NCBI RefSeq assembly: GCF_014196055.1
Contig: NZ_JACICY010000001.1
Coordinates: forward strand, 186,001-250,000
DNA: 64,000 nt
Direction: 5' to 3'
Source: Novosphingobium hassiacum
GTDB lineage: Bacteria > Pseudomonadota > Alphaproteobacteria > Sphingomonadales > Sphingomonadaceae
Positions 1 through 10,643 of the stretch are shown piece after piece. Positions within the stretch are counted from its first letter, which is position 1; each line of letters opens with the position of its first letter. The translations under genes and the position numbers were made by a program. A model generated the notes under the pieces. That model saw only the letters and a list, made by a program, of their open reading frames with translations. It was not told the DNA's origin and did not search any database.

Positions 1-531
1 CAGCTCGGCCAAGATGTCCTGGTTGAGGTTGTAGGTCTGGCCCGCCTTGATCACGGCCTGCGAATCGAGAACGACCGAGATCTTCTTCTTGTCCATCGCG
101 GCTTGGGTAGCAGCGTCAAGCTTGTCACCAATCTGCTCGAGCACATACTGCTGCGACAGGTTCAGCGGCTCAAGGATCTTCTGGATCTCGGCTTCGCCAG
201 CCTGCTGGATCTGCTGGATCTGGCCGTATTGCTGCTGCAGCGCCGCCTGATTGGGGTTGGCAGCCTTTGAATCGGCTTCCAGCTTGGCCACCAGCGGGCG
301 CAGCTGTGCTTCGATCTGGGCCTTGCGCGCATTGGCCTGGTCAATCTGCGGCTTGTACGTCGTCGGGCGCTGCTGCTGCGCGACGGTATAAGCCGTTGAT
401 GCGGCCACCACTGCGGGCGGGTTGGCGATGGCAATGCCCGGAGCGACGACGGCCTGCGCGACGGCCATGGTCGGAGCGACAGAAGCAACGGCGATGCCGG
501 CGAGAAGCGCGGAAGCGTAACGGATCTTCAT
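1..531 (-). CDS. OmpH/Skp-family periplasmic chaperone (partial at left edge)
   Basis: This is a Skp/OmpH-type periplasmic chaperone that would carry unfolded outer-membrane proteins toward the Bam complex. The protein starts MKIRYASALLAGIAVASVAP and has a Sec signal peptide ending near AVAQA. An Ala/Gln-rich helical middle (repeated QQ, QIQQIQQAGEAEIQK) fits the coiled-coil arms. The end with VVLDSQAVIKAG resembles the Skp C-terminal strand. The ATG overlaps the bamA stop by one base (TGATG), so the two are translationally coupled; bamA-skp is the usual gene order. The 3' end lies outside the window, and 177 codons are visible. The frame differs from the longest open frame here, which is a shadow. 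Confidence 0.85.
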   Translation of the reverse strand, partial: MKIRYASALLAGIAVASVAPTMAVAQAVVAPGIAIANPPAVVAASTAYTVAQQQRPTTYKPQIDQANARKAQIEAQLRPLVAKLEADSKAANPNQAALQQQYGQIQQIQQAGEAEIQKILEPLNLSQQYVLEQIGDKLDAATQAAMDKKKISVVLDSQAVIKAGQTYNLNQDILAEL

Positions 532-3164
532 CAGAATTGTGTTCCCACGTTGAAAGAGAAGGATTTGGGGTCGTCGCCGTTGGCCTTTTTCAGGACCTTG
601 GCAAAGTCGAGGCGGAACGGGCCGAACGGCGAGTTCCAGTTGACGCCGATACCGACCGCAATACGCGGCGAAGGCGTATCGCCGAGGAATTCCTCGACAA
701 AGCGATTGATGTTGTTGGGCTTTCCATCGGCACCGGTCGGGCCGCTGACGATTCCGCCGGTGTTTGGATCGGTGTAATAGATAAGCGAATTCGGATTGTT
801 CGGCAGTGGGCTGGCAATGCCCCATACCGCGCCTGCATCGACGTAGATCGAAGGCCGCAAACCGAGTTCGCGCGCGCCCGAACCGAGCGGAATTTCAAGC
901 TCGGCACGTGAGGTATAGTAGTACTTACCACCGATCGCGTCATCGACGTACTGGTTGCGATCCTGCGAAACGACGGCCCCGTTGGCGTCGACCTGCTTGC
1001 GCAGCACGCGCGGACCAACGCCACGAATGTCGAAACCGCGGATCTGCGGCTCGCCCAGGAAGAAGCGGTCGGTCAGACGGACGTCGTCGATCAACGGATC
1101 ATTCGAGCGGCTGCCCAAGGCCTTGATCGCGCCGCCTTCTGCGCGCACCGAGAAGATGAACCCGCCGAACACCGGCCAGTACTTGGCCGCATTGCCGGTG
1201 ATCCGGGCATACTTCACCGATCCACCCAGCCCGGCGAAATCTGCGCTGAGCACGAACTGGTTGCCGCGGCTTGGACGCAGGCGATTGTCGAGATTGTCGA
1301 ACACCAGCGATGCGCCAAGTATCGAGCTGGTGCGCTTGCCGATGGCGTCACACAAGTAACGGCCGGCCAGCAAGATGCTGCACTGCCCGTTCACGTAGAA
1401 CGTATTCTGGTCGAGTGTCACGTCGTCATAGTTGAACGTGTAGCGACCAATCAGCGACATGAATTCACTCAGCGGCACGCCCGCGCGCAGCTGGAAGCCG
1501 GTCGTCGCCTGCTTGTAGGTCGTCCGGCGATCGGAATTGAACTGATTGAAGCTGTTCTGATCGCGACGGTAAATATCGATGCCAGTCGAGATGTTCTTGT
1601 CGAACAGGTATGGCTCGGTGAAGCTGACCTGGACCGAGCGCGAGAAGCGCGAATAGTCGACCGACAGGCCGACCGTCTGGCCGCGACCACGGAAGTTGTT
1701 CTGACGGATCGAACCCTGGAAAATGAAGCTCTCAAGGCTCGAGAAACCGGCCGACAGCTGCAATTCGCCGGTCGGCTTTTCCTCGACGTTGGCTTCAAGG
1801 ATGATCCGGTCGGGCGTGGTCCCCGGCTTCTGTTCGATCTCGAACTTTTCCTGGAAGTAGCCGAGCGACTTGATGCGGTTGGATGACCGCTTGATCTGGA
1901 AGGTGTTGAAGGCATCGCCCTCGGCCAGACGGAACTCGCGGCGCACGACCTTGTCCTGCGTCAGCGTGTTGCCGTTGACATCGACCCGCTCGACATAGAC
2001 GCGCGGTGCTTCGGCGATGCGGAAGGTGACCGACATGGTCAGGTCTTCCTTGTTGCGCGAAAAGTCCGGGCGAACGTCGGCAAAGGCATAGCCGAACGCA
2101 CCTGCGGTCTCGGTCAAGCCGTCGACCTGATCCTCGACCATCTTGGCGTTGTACCAGTCGCCCGCCTTCATCGGCAGGCGCTGCGCCAGTTTGTCGCCAT
2201 CGAAATCGCGCAACTGGCTGTCGATCTTGACGTCGCCGAACTTGTAGCGCTCGCCTTCTTCCACCACGTACGTGATGATGAAGTCGCGCTTGTCGGGGGT
2301 CAGTTCGGCCACGGCAGAGACGACGCGGAAATCGGCATAGCCTTCGGTCAGGTAGAACTGGCGCAGCTTCTGCTGGTCGAACGCGAGGCGATCGGGGTCG
2401 TAGCTGGTGCCGGACGAGAACAGGCGGAAGAAGCGTGCCTGCTTGGTGACCATTTCACCGCGCAGCTTGCCATCGCCGAACTGCTCGTTGCCGATGATGT
2501 TGATCTGGCGGACCTTGGACTTCGGCCCTTCACTGATCTCGAACACGATATCGACGCGGTTCTGGTCGAGCATGACCATCTTGGGTTCGACCGAAGCGGC
2601 AAACCGGCCCTGGCGCTTGTACAGCTCGATGATGCGCGCAACGTCGGCGCGGACCTTCGACCGGGTGAAGATCTGGCGCGCGGCCAGCTTGATCTCGGGC
2701 AGGATCTTGTCCTCCTTGAGGCGCTTGTTGCCCTCAAGGATGATGCGGTTGATGACCGGGTTTTCCTTGACCTGGACCACCACGTCGCCGCCGTTGTTGC
2801 GGATCGAAACGTCGGCGAACAGCTCTGTCGCGTAAAGGTCCTTCAGCGCCTGGTCACCGCTGACCTGCGAATAGACCTGGCCCGGACGCAGGCGGATATA
2901 GGAAAGGATCGTATCGGGCTCGAGACGCTGCGAACCCTCGACGGTGACCGTACGGATGGTGTCGCCGACCGGCGCAACCGGGGCCGATGGTGCGGCAGCA
3001 GCTGCCGCGGCGGCAGGATTGGCTGCAGGTGCCGCAGGGCTCACGTTCTGGGCAAATGCTTGCGGTGCGGAAACAAGCGCGCTTGTCGCCAGAAGAGCGG
3101 CGCACAGTCCGGTAGCCTTTACGCTCCGAGTTTCGGCCCGGCCTGCGTTACGTCCAATAGTCAC
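531..3164 (-). CDS. bamA: Outer membrane protein assembly factor BamA
   Basis: BamA is the central beta-barrel subunit of the outer-membrane protein insertase. A signal peptide (ATGLCAALLATSALVSAPQAFA) is followed by an Ala/Pro linker and then POTRA domains, the first starting near IRTVTVEGSQRLEPDTIL. The C-terminal half is an Omp85 barrel that contains the lid-loop VRGF-like motif (EPQIRGFDIRGVGPR) and ends in an aromatic F (FNVGTQF), as barrel proteins do. I chose the GTG at 3164 (877 aa) because it sits just before the signal peptide; the frame stays open to 3323, and that extension has no signal-peptide character. The stop overlaps the start of the Skp-like gene. It lies downstream of rseP, as in most proteobacteria. 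Confidence 0.93.
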   Translation of the reverse strand: MTIGRNAGRAETRSVKATGLCAALLATSALVSAPQAFAQNVSPAAPAANPAAAAAAAAPSAPVAPVGDTIRTVTVEGSQRLEPDTILSYIRLRPGQVYSQVSGDQALKDLYATELFADVSIRNNGGDVVVQVKENPVINRIILEGNKRLKEDKILPEIKLAARQIFTRSKVRADVARIIELYKRQGRFAASVEPKMVMLDQNRVDIVFEISEGPKSKVRQINIIGNEQFGDGKLRGEMVTKQARFFRLFSSGTSYDPDRLAFDQQKLRQFYLTEGYADFRVVSAVAELTPDKRDFIITYVVEEGERYKFGDVKIDSQLRDFDGDKLAQRLPMKAGDWYNAKMVEDQVDGLTETAGAFGYAFADVRPDFSRNKEDLTMSVTFRIAEAPRVYVERVDVNGNTLTQDKVVRREFRLAEGDAFNTFQIKRSSNRIKSLGYFQEKFEIEQKPGTTPDRIILEANVEEKPTGELQLSAGFSSLESFIFQGSIRQNNFRGRGQTVGLSVDYSRFSRSVQVSFTEPYLFDKNISTGIDIYRRDQNSFNQFNSDRRTTYKQATTGFQLRAGVPLSEFMSLIGRYTFNYDDVTLDQNTFYVNGQCSILLAGRYLCDAIGKRTSSILGASLVFDNLDNRLRPSRGNQFVLSADFAGLGGSVKYARITGNAAKYWPVFGGFIFSVRAEGGAIKALGSRSNDPLIDDVRLTDRFFLGEPQIRGFDIRGVGPRVLRKQVDANGAVVSQDRNQYVDDAIGGKYYYTSRAELEIPLGSGARELGLRPSIYVDAGAVWGIASPLPNNPNSLIYYTDPNTGGIVSGPTGADGKPNNINRFVEEFLGDTPSPRIAVGIGVNWNSPFGPFRLDFAKVLKKANGDDPKSFSFNVGTQF

Positions 3165-3232
3165 CAAGCGCCATCCCGTATGTTGTGGCGACAGGACGCC
3201 CGCGAGGAGGTCCGGCCGCGGCAAGCAATGTT

Positions 3233-3256
3233 GCCCTGTGCCCGATGCCACAGGGC
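3233..3256. terminator. Hairpin in rseP-bamA spacer
   Basis: An 8-bp perfect stem (GCCCTGTG/CACAGGGC) with an 8-nt loop lies in the 189-bp spacer between the rseP stop and the bamA start. It has no clear T-run. It could attenuate or process the operon transcript ahead of bamA, or be a weak terminator for rseP. Confidence 0.35.
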
Positions 3257-3353
3257 CAATCAAGCAAACATTGCCCCGCAATTCTGTGAATAAGACATTC
3301 CGTACTACATTCCGGCCGCCCACCCCGCTTGCCGAAAAACCTTCGTCGGAAGG

Positions 3354-4475
3354 CTAGCCTCCGAATATCTTGAGGGATGCCACGTCGTTGATCGTAACGA
3401 ACAACATCAGTGCCATGACGAACGCGATGCCGGTGCGGAACGCCCACTCCTGCCCGCGCTGGCCAACCGGCTTCCTGCGGATGGCTTCAGCCGCATAGAA
3501 AGCCAGGTGACCCCCGTCGAGGACCGGAATTGGCAGGAGGTTAATGAACCCCAAGTTAATCGATATCAGCGCGACGAACCCGATGAACGCCTGCCATCCC
3601 GAAACCAACTGTTCGCCTGAATACTTGGCTATCTTGATCGGTCCGCCAAGCTCCTTGACCTCGCGCTTGCCGGTGATGATCTGGCCGATGCCGGTCACCA
3701 TCATACCGATGATCTCGCCGGTCTGGCGAACGCCTTCGACGACCGCATTCACGGGGCCGACGCGTACGATCTCATAAGATTTGGGGCCGATACCCAGAAA
3801 TCCGATCTTCTGGGTGTTGCCGAAGCGGTCACTCTCGACCTTCACCGCCGCACTCGCCGCGATCTCGACCTGACGCCCTTCGCGCAGCACGACCATGTCA
3901 AGCGGATCGCCCGGGAACTGGCCGACCTGCATACGCACATCGAGGAACGAATCCATCGCCTTGCCGCGGATCGAAACCACGCGATCGTTTGGCAGAAGCC
4001 CTGCACGATCCGCCGCCGAACCGGCTTGAACCTCACCAACAACCGGCGGGATCACCACCTTCCCGTACGCCAGCGTGAACCCCGCAAGGATCAGCACCGC
4101 AAACAGCAGGTTGGTGACCGGCCCCGCCAGCACGATCAACGCGCGCTGGTACAGCGGCTTTGCCGGAAAAGTCCGGTTGCGCTCGTCTGCCGGAAGCGCA
4201 AGCCATTCGGGCGTCGGCTGGCTCGCCGGGTTCATATCGCCTGCGAACTGCACGTAACCACCAAGCGGCAGCGCCGACAGTTTCCACCGCGTGCCGCGCT
4301 TATCGGTCCAACCCGCCAATTCCTTGCCGAAACCGATCGAGAACACGTCGGCCTTCACGCCGAACCAGCGCCCGACCAGATAGTGCCCCATCTCGTGGAT
4401 GAACACCAACGGCCCCAGCACCAGCACGAAGGCCAGCACGGTCATCAGAATTCCGGGGCTTTCCAGAGGTGGCAT
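3354..4475 (-). CDS. rseP: RIP zinc metalloprotease RseP (site-2 protease family)
   Basis: RseP is an intramembrane metalloprotease that cleaves anti-sigma factors and remnant signal peptides in the inner membrane. The HExxH zinc motif (HEMGH) lies at residues 27-31 inside the first transmembrane helix. A PDZ region follows in the middle. The second zinc-ligand motif, NLLPIPVLDGGH, is in the C-terminal membrane segment. At 373 aa it is shorter than the E. coli protein (about 450 aa), consistent with a reduced PDZ portion. The ATG overlaps the dxr stop (TAATG), which supports this start. It sits between dxr and bamA. Confidence 0.93.
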   Translation of the reverse strand: MPPLESPGILMTVLAFVLVLGPLVFIHEMGHYLVGRWFGVKADVFSIGFGKELAGWTDKRGTRWKLSALPLGGYVQFAGDMNPASQPTPEWLALPADERNRTFPAKPLYQRALIVLAGPVTNLLFAVLILAGFTLAYGKVVIPPVVGEVQAGSAADRAGLLPNDRVVSIRGKAMDSFLDVRMQVGQFPGDPLDMVVLREGRQVEIAASAAVKVESDRFGNTQKIGFLGIGPKSYEIVRVGPVNAVVEGVRQTGEIIGMMVTGIGQIITGKREVKELGGPIKIAKYSGEQLVSGWQAFIGFVALISINLGFINLLPIPVLDGGHLAFYAAEAIRRKPVGQRGQEWAFRTGIAFVMALMLFVTINDVASLKIFGG

Positions 4476-5632
4476 TAGCGCACAGGCTCCATCAGTTCAC
4501 GCGCCCTCGCCCGCGCTTCGGCGTCAATGGCGATGACATCTTCCAGACACGCAGGGGCAGGCGCAAGGCCGCGCGAAAGCACATCCTCGACCGATTGCAC
4601 GATGCGGGTGAATGCAATCTGACCGTCGAGATACGCCGCGACAGCTATTTCGTTCGCAGCATTGAGCACCGCCGGAGCCGCACCGCCCGCGATCACCGCC
4701 TCGCGCGCGACACGCGTTGCGGGAAAGCGCACCTCGTCCGCCGCGCGGAACGTCAGTTGTCCGATCGCAGCAAGGTTCAGCCGCTCGCACGGAGTGTCCA
4801 TTCGCGCTGGGAACGCCAGCGCCGAAGCGATCGGGACGCGCATGTCCGAGGGCCCCAATTGCGCCAGTGTCGAGCCATCGCGATATTCGACCATCGAATG
4901 CACGATCGACTGCGGATGGACGATGATCCGCAGCCGCTCGACACCGACCGGAAACAGATGAAACGCTTCGATGAATTCGAGGCCCTTGTTCATCATCGTG
5001 GCCGAATCGACGCTGATCTTCGCGCCCATCGACCAGTTGGGATGCTTGACCGCTTCTGCCGGAGTGGCGCGCTGCAATTGCTCAAGCGACCAGTCGCGGA
5101 ACGGCCCGCCGCTCGCGGTCAGGGTGATCGCGCGGACATGCGCCAGATCGTTGCCCTGCAGGCACTGGAAGATCGCGTTGTGCTCGGAATCGACCGGCAG
5201 CAGCGTCGCACCATGACGCGCGACCGCAGCGGTCATCACGTCGCCCGCCGAAACCAGCGCTTCCTTGTTCGCGAGCGCGATTACCCCGCCTTGCTCGATC
5301 GCCGCCATTGTCGGTGCCAGGCCCGCGCAGCCGACGATCGCCGCGATGGTGATGTCGGCACCGCGCGCTGCGGCCTCGACCAATGCGGCAGGTCCAGCGG
5401 CTGCTCCGATACCGCTTCCAGAGAGCGCCGCGCACAGATCGGCGAGCGATGCCTCGTCCGCCACCACTGCGATTTCGGCGCGAAACTCACGCGCCAGCTT
5501 CGCCAGTTCGATCGCATTGCCGTTGGCGGTCAACGCGACGACGCGCCACTTGTCAGGCTCGCGCCGGATCAGATCGAGCGTCGAGGCACCGATCGATCCG
5601 GTAGCGCCAAGCACCGTGATCGAACGCGGCAT
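4475..5632 (-). CDS. dxr: 1-deoxy-D-xylulose 5-phosphate reductoisomerase
   Basis: Dxr converts DXP to 2-C-methyl-D-erythritol 4-phosphate with NADPH, the committed step of the MEP isoprenoid pathway in the cytosol. The protein (385 aa, normal length) begins MPRSITVLGATGSIGASTLD, with the GATGSIG nucleotide-binding loop at residues 9-15. It keeps the substrate and metal-binding motifs LLPVDSEHNAIFQCL, TASGGPF and MGAKISVDSATMMNKGLE. The frame is open upstream into cdsA, but the ATG at 5632 overlaps the cdsA stop (TGATG) and starts exactly at the conserved N-terminus. It belongs to the uppS-cdsA-dxr-rseP-bamA operon. Confidence 0.96.
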   Translation of the reverse strand: MPRSITVLGATGSIGASTLDLIRREPDKWRVVALTANGNAIELAKLAREFRAEIAVVADEASLADLCAALSGSGIGAAAGPAALVEAAARGADITIAAIVGCAGLAPTMAAIEQGGVIALANKEALVSAGDVMTAAVARHGATLLPVDSEHNAIFQCLQGNDLAHVRAITLTASGGPFRDWSLEQLQRATPAEAVKHPNWSMGAKISVDSATMMNKGLEFIEAFHLFPVGVERLRIIVHPQSIVHSMVEYRDGSTLAQLGPSDMRVPIASALAFPARMDTPCERLNLAAIGQLTFRAADEVRFPATRVAREAVIAGGAAPAVLNAANEIAVAAYLDGQIAFTRIVQSVEDVLSRGLAPAPACLEDVIAIDAEARARARELMEPVR

Positions 5633-6372
5633 CACAACCCCGCCTGCGTCGCGGCCCATGCGGTCCCGGCAATGATCGCGACCGGCAGCATCCCGTCGAT
5701 CCGGTCGAACAGACCACCGTGTCCCGGGATCAGCCGCGAGGAATCCTTGACCCCTGCACGCCGCTTCAACCACGACTCGTAAAAATCACCCGCCTGCGCA
5801 AAAACGGCAAGTAGTGCGCCTACAAGCGCCGCAACACCCACGTTTGCAACTTCAAGCGCCGAGGCCAGGCTCGGCCCGGTCGGTCCCATCGCCGACAGCA
5901 GGTAGCCAGCGGTCAGGACAACCACCGCCGCCCAGATCCCCGCCGCCGCCATACCTCCGGCAAGTCCCGCCCAGGTCTTCGAAGGACTGATCTTCGGCGC
6001 GATCTTGGGTCCACCGATGGCGCGCCCGGTGAAATAGGCGCCGGTATCGGTGCAGATGACAAGGCCAATCACCGCCAGCACCAGCGGCTCGGGCATCACC
6101 GCCAGCGCCAATGAGGCCCAGCCGATATAGACCGCGCCTGCAATAACCATCGACGCGAGGCGCGTCTGATTGTCGGCGATCTTGCTCACCAGCATGACGT
6201 ATTCGGCGAACACGCCAAACCCCACCGCCGCGACGAACAGATCGAACACGAGTCCGCCGAACCAGAACGCGATCCCGGCAATCGCCAGCATAACCACGGC
6301 GGATGCGACGCGGACCTTCAGATCCGGATTGCGCGGAGCCTGTGCAGGCGACAGGGGCGGCTCAGCGTCCAC
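5632..6372 (-). CDS. cdsA: Phosphatidate cytidylyltransferase (CDP-diglyceride synthase)
   Basis: CdsA makes CDP-diacylglycerol from phosphatidate and CTP in the inner membrane, feeding the psd/pssA and pgsA products encoded elsewhere in this window. It is a multi-helix membrane protein with the family signature near the C-terminus, RAGVKDSSRLIPGHGGLFDRIDG broken as usual around the PGHGG core. I placed the start at GTG 6372 (246 aa), preceded by an AAAGGCG ribosome site and overlapping the uppS end by 11 bp. A start at 6414 would overlap uppS more deeply and adds nothing conserved. Confidence 0.92.
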   Translation of the reverse strand: MDAEPPLSPAQAPRNPDLKVRVASAVVMLAIAGIAFWFGGLVFDLFVAAVGFGVFAEYVMLVSKIADNQTRLASMVIAGAVYIGWASLALAVMPEPLVLAVIGLVICTDTGAYFTGRAIGGPKIAPKISPSKTWAGLAGGMAAAGIWAAVVVLTAGYLLSAMGPTGPSLASALEVANVGVAALVGALLAVFAQAGDFYESWLKRRAGVKDSSRLIPGHGGLFDRIDGMLPVAIIAGTAWAATQAGL

Positions 6373-7087
6373 CAAAACGCCTTTCGCGCGCAGCGAACTG
6401 GTCCAACGCCTCACGCAAGTGCGCCGGGGTAAAATCGGGCCAGAGCACTTCGGTGAACCACATCTCGGCGTAGGCCGCCTGCCACAGCAGGAAATTGGAC
6501 AGCCGGATTTCGCCCGAAGTCCTGATCAGCAGATCGAGCGGCGGCAGACAGGCGGTATCAAGTTCCGCCTCGATCGCCTCGGGCGTGATCGGCCCCTTTT
6601 CGGCGGCGCGGGCAGCGGCGCGCGCGATTTCCTGCTGCGAACCGTAGTTCAACGCGACCGCCAGAGTGGTGCCGGTATTGGCCGCCGTCCGCGCGATCGC
6701 ATCTTCGATCATTTCCACGATATCGGGCGCAAGCACATGATAATCGCCGATGATCCGCAGACGAACATTGTTCGCGACGAACTCATCGAGGTCGTTGCGG
6801 ATGAACATCCGCAGGAAGCCCATCAGGTCGGCAATCTCGTCTGCCGGGCGCTTCCAGTTCTCCGACGAGAAGGCATAGAGCGTCAGCGCCTCCAGCCCCA
6901 TGCCGCGCGCCGCGCGGCAGATCTCGCGCACCGTATCGACACCGCGCTTGTGCCCGAAGGCGCGCGGCATCATCCGCTTCTTGGCCCACCTGCCGTTGCC
7001 ATCCATGATGATCGCAACATGGCGGGCGCCACCTGCCCCGCCGCCGCTTTCGCCAACTCCCGCAATCGAGGCCGGAACCAGGCTCAC
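6362..7087 (-). CDS. uppS: Undecaprenyl diphosphate synthase (cis-prenyltransferase)
   Basis: UppS condenses farnesyl diphosphate with isopentenyl units to form undecaprenyl diphosphate, the lipid carrier for peptidoglycan. The hallmark [11 protein letters not shown] lies at residues 28-38, and the downstream conserved blocks [25 protein letters not shown] and [19 protein letters not shown] are present. It starts with GTG overlapping the frr stop (GTGA). At 241 aa it is of normal length. It is followed directly by cdsA in the same operon. Confidence 0.96.
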   Translation of the reverse strand: MSLVPASIAGVGESGGGAGGARHVAIIMDGNGRWAKKRMMPRAFGHKRGVDTVREICRAARGMGLEALTLYAFSSENWKRPADEIADLMGFLRMFIRNDLDEFVANNVRLRIIGDYHVLAPDIVEMIEDAIARTAANTGTTLAVALNYGSQQEIARAAARAAEKGPITPEAIEAELDTACLPPLDLLIRTSGEIRLSNFLLWQAAYAEMWFTEVLWPDFTPAHLREALDQFAARERRFGGR

Positions 7088-7641
7088 TTGCCGAGGATTT
7101 CCTTTTCCTTCGACGCCGCGGCTTCATCGGCCTGCTTGATGATCTCGTCGGTCAGCTTCTGCAGGTCGGTCTCGGCGCGCTTGCGCTCGTCCTCCGAGAT
7201 TTCCTTTTTGTTTTCATCGGCTTTCAGCGCATCCATGCCATCGCGTCGCACGTTGCGGATCGCGATGCGTGCGTTCTCGGCATACTTGCTGGCCAGCTTG
7301 GCCAGTTCCTTGCGGCGCTCCTCGGTCAGATCCGGGATCGGCAGGCGCAAGGTGTTGCCATCGTTGATCGGGTTAAGGCCAAGACCCGCCGAACGGATCG
7401 CCTTCTCGACCGGCCCGATGCTCGATTTGTCCCACACCTGCACCGTCAGCATGCGCGGCTCTGGCGCGGAAATCGTCGCGACCTGCGTGATCGGCATGTG
7501 CGCGCCATAGACGTCGACCATGATCGGTTCGAGCAGAGCGGTATTCGCGCGGCCGGTGCGCAGGCCCACCAGATCGTGCTTCAACGATTCGACAGCGCCC
7601 TTCATCCGGCGCTCAAGGTCGACCTTGTCATACTTTGCCAT
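7084..7641 (-). CDS. frr: Ribosome recycling factor
   Basis: RRF works with EF-G to split post-termination ribosomes. The 185-aa protein matches the full family length and shows the typical blocks [17 protein letters not shown] near the N-terminus, [15 protein letters not shown] in the middle, and a helical [22 protein letters not shown] end. It lies 3 bp after pyrH and overlaps uppS by 4 bp, so it is within a tightly coupled operon. Confidence 0.97.
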   Translation of the reverse strand: MAKYDKVDLERRMKGAVESLKHDLVGLRTGRANTALLEPIMVDVYGAHMPITQVATISAPEPRMLTVQVWDKSSIGPVEKAIRSAGLGLNPINDGNTLRLPIPDLTEERRKELAKLASKYAENARIAIRNVRRDGMDALKADENKKEISEDERKRAETDLQKLTDEIIKQADEAAASKEKEILGK

Positions 7642-7644
7642 GGT

Positions 7645-8367
7645 TCAGGCTCCTTTCTGAACGACCGTCTGGGTCCCGCCACCGGCGAGTACGCGGGCTA
7701 GATTGCCCCGTTCGCGGATCGAGAATACGACGATCGGAATGCTGTTGTCACGGCACAGCGCAACCGCGCTGGCGTCCATGACCTGAAGATTGTTTGCGAG
7801 GACCGTGGCATAATCCACGGTATCGTAACGCTTTGCCGCAGGGTCCTTCTTGGGGTCGGCGTTGTAAACGCCGTCCACGCTGGTGCCCTTGAACAATGCG
7901 TCGCACTTCATCTCGGCCGCGCGCAGCGCTGCACCGGAATCGGTGGTGAAATAGGGACTGCCGACACCGGCCGCGAAAATCACCACGCGCCCCTTTTCCA
8001 GATGACGTTCTGCGCGGCGGCGGATCACCGGCTCGCACACTTCATCCATCTGGATCGCCGACTGGACGCGGGTTTCAACTCCGATCTGCTCGAGCGCGTT
8101 CTGCATTGCCAGCGCGTTCATGATCGTGGCGAGCATGCCCATGTAATCGGCCTGCGCCCGGTCCATGCCCTTGGCCGCGCCCGCCATCCCACGAAAGATG
8201 TTGCCCCCGCCGATGACCAGGCAGATCTGCAAGCCGCTGTCGCGCGCGTCCTTCACTTCCTGCGCCAGCCGGGCGACATAATCGGTGTCGATCCCGTACT
8301 GCTGTTCGCCCATCAGCACTTCGCCCGAAAGCTTCAGGAGGATGCGCTTTAGGGTGGGCAGGCTCAT
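7645..8367 (-). CDS. pyrH: Uridylate (UMP) kinase
   Basis: PyrH phosphorylates UMP to UDP and is the first pyrimidine-specific kinase in nucleotide synthesis. It belongs to the amino-acid kinase fold: [14 protein letters not shown] at the N-terminus, [10 protein letters not shown] for phosphate binding, and the [13 protein letters not shown] segment. I start at ATG 8367 (240 aa), the conserved [16 protein letters not shown] beginning. The open frame runs further upstream without family similarity. The Shine-Dalgarno region is weak. It heads the pyrH-frr-uppS part of the operon after the tsf hairpin. Confidence 0.95.
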   Translation of the reverse strand: MSLPTLKRILLKLSGEVLMGEQQYGIDTDYVARLAQEVKDARDSGLQICLVIGGGNIFRGMAGAAKGMDRAQADYMGMLATIMNALAMQNALEQIGVETRVQSAIQMDEVCEPVIRRRAERHLEKGRVVIFAAGVGSPYFTTDSGAALRAAEMKCDALFKGTSVDGVYNADPKKDPAAKRYDTVDYATVLANNLQVMDASAVALCRDNSIPIVVFSIRERGNLARVLAGGGTQTVVQKGA

Positions 8368-8466
8368 GGGAGGATCGAACTCGTCATTGAAGGATGGAGG
8401 TTGGCGGCCCTTATACCCCTGTCGGGGTGCGTGCCAAGGGCGCTCGCCCAAGTTTCGGATACAACT

Positions 8467-8514
8467 ATCCCCGCATCAGCAAGCCGCGCGCAGGCAGCCC
8501 GCCGATGCGGGGAT
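8467..8514 (-). terminator. Hairpin between tsf and pyrH
   Basis: An 11-bp perfect inverted repeat (ATCCCCGCATC/GATGCGGGGAT) with a 26-nt loop sits in the 162-bp spacer downstream of tsf. There is no strong T-tract, so it may attenuate rather than end transcription into pyrH, or act as an RNA-processing signal. Confidence 0.45.
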
Positions 8515-8529
8515 CGGTGTAATCAAACC

Positions 8530-9456
8530 TTACTTGATGCCGGCAGCAGCAGCCACTTCGGCAGCGAAGTCGGTCTCTTCCTTCTCGATGCCTTCACCGA
8601 GCTGGAAGCGGACGTAGTCCTTGAGCACGATCTTCGCGCCGGCTTCCTTGCCCGCAGCATCGACGACCTGCTGGATCGAGGACTTGTTGTCCATCACGAA
8701 CACCTGCGAAAGCAGCGCGTTTTCCTTGGCGTACTTGGCAACGGCACCGTCGACCATCTTGGCCTGGACTTCGGCGGGCTTGCCACTCTCGGCAGCCTTC
8801 TCAGCGGCGATCTTGCGTTCGCGCGCGATCAGCTCGGCGTCGAGTTCGTCAGCGGTCAGCGCCTGCGGGAAGGCAGCGGCGATGTGCATCGCGATCTGCT
8901 TGCCGAGCGCGGTAAGGGTCGCTTCGGGCGCTTCGGATTCGAGCGCGACGAGCACGCCGATCTTGCCGAGGTTCGGAGCAGCGGCGTTGTGCATGTAAGG
9001 CACGACCACGCCATTGCTGACCGAAACATGCTTGATCCGGCGCAGCTGCTGGTTCTCGCCGATGGTGGCGACGTTGTTGGTCAGCTTGTCGCTGACCGAA
9101 CCGCCGTCGGGGTAAGCAGCGGACTTGAGCGAGTCGACATCCGATACGCCGGTGGTCAGCGCCACTTCGGTTGCCTTGCGCACGAAGTCCTGGAACTGGT
9201 CGTTCTTGGCGACGAAATCGGTTTCAGAGTTGACCTCGACGGCCACGCCCTTGGTGCCCGAGACGGCCACGCCGACCAGACCTTCGGCAGCAGTACGGCT
9301 CGACTTCTTGGCAGCAGCGGCCAGGCCCTTCGAACGCAGCGCGTCCACAGCGGCTTCGATATCGCCACCGGCTTCTTCGAGGGCCTTCTTGCAATCCATC
9401 ATGCCGGCGCCGGTGCGCTCGCGCAGATTCTTCACGTCAGCGGCGGTATAGGCCAT
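8530..9456 (-). CDS. tsf: Translation elongation factor Ts
   Basis: EF-Ts exchanges GDP for GTP on EF-Tu. The N-terminal UBA-like domain ([21 protein letters not shown]) is followed by the core with [13 protein letters not shown], a strongly conserved Tu-contact stretch. At 308 aa it is of normal length. It is paired with rpsB in the usual order, with a 116-bp spacer that holds a strong hairpin. Confidence 0.97.
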   Translation of the reverse strand: MAYTAADVKNLRERTGAGMMDCKKALEEAGGDIEAAVDALRSKGLAAAAKKSSRTAAEGLVGVAVSGTKGVAVEVNSETDFVAKNDQFQDFVRKATEVALTTGVSDVDSLKSAAYPDGGSVSDKLTNNVATIGENQQLRRIKHVSVSNGVVVPYMHNAAAPNLGKIGVLVALESEAPEATLTALGKQIAMHIAAAFPQALTADELDAELIARERKIAAEKAAESGKPAEVQAKMVDGAVAKYAKENALLSQVFVMDNKSSIQQVVDAAGKEAGAKIVLKDYVRFQLGEGIEKEETDFAAEVAAAAGIK

Positions 9457-9531
9457 CGCAGTGATCCTTCTGTTCTTGAAAACGGGAGAAGCCGCAGCAT
9501 TGCCGCGGCCCTTAAATCAGGTCCGGGACAA

Positions 9532-9563
9532 TTGCGTGACGGCACCTCAGCGCCGTCACGCAA
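9532..9563 (-). terminator. Strong hairpin between rpsB and tsf
   Basis: A 12-bp perfect stem (TTGCGTGACGGC/GCCGTCACGCAA) closes an 8-nt loop just downstream of rpsB. It has only a short T pair on the transcript side. It is placed where rpsB-tsf attenuators or processing sites occur in other bacteria. Confidence 0.55.
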
Positions 9564-9572
9564 GTATCCGGA

Positions 9573-10343
<771 letters not shown>

Positions 10344-10613
10344 AGGGATTTCCTTTCCGGTTGTGCCTCCGGGAAGCTCAGAACCGCGCGGAGATCCCGC
10401 TATCGGCACCGGTGAAGTCGCTTCCCGTGTGGATTGCCGCGCTCGTCCGCAGGCACGATGCCCGCAAAAACCCTTCGGCGGCCCGGCCCCTAGACCAGCA
10501 ATGGCAGGAAATCCAGCCCTCAATCGCCTCGAAAACGGCAATTTATGGTTAAGCAGCCGTTTCATTCGCCGCAATTCCCGCTCGCCTCGACGTCCCGCAA
10601 GCGCAATTCGCGC
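10344..10613. other. Upstream region of rpsB (no gene seen)
   Basis: This non-coding stretch should hold the leftward rpsB promoter. I could not pick a convincing -35/-10 pair. No gene of either strand is supported here. Confidence 0.5.
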
Positions 10614-10643
10614 TTGACGTGCAAGAACAAAACAGGAACATAG
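10614..10643 (+). promoter_or_regulatory. LexA-type SOS box overlapping a candidate promoter
   Basis: GAAC-N7-GAAC at 10625-10639 matches the alphaproteobacterial LexA operator (GTTC-N7-GTTC on the other strand). It lies directly after a TTGACG -35-like hexamer (10614-10619) and overlaps a weak -10 (around 10637-10642). A repressor bound there would block rightward transcription toward the small membrane protein at 10767. Confidence 0.6.

Noticed and set aside
4469..5782. 437-codon open frame antisense to dxr
   Set aside because: It fully covers dxr in reverse and looks like a GC-skew artefact.
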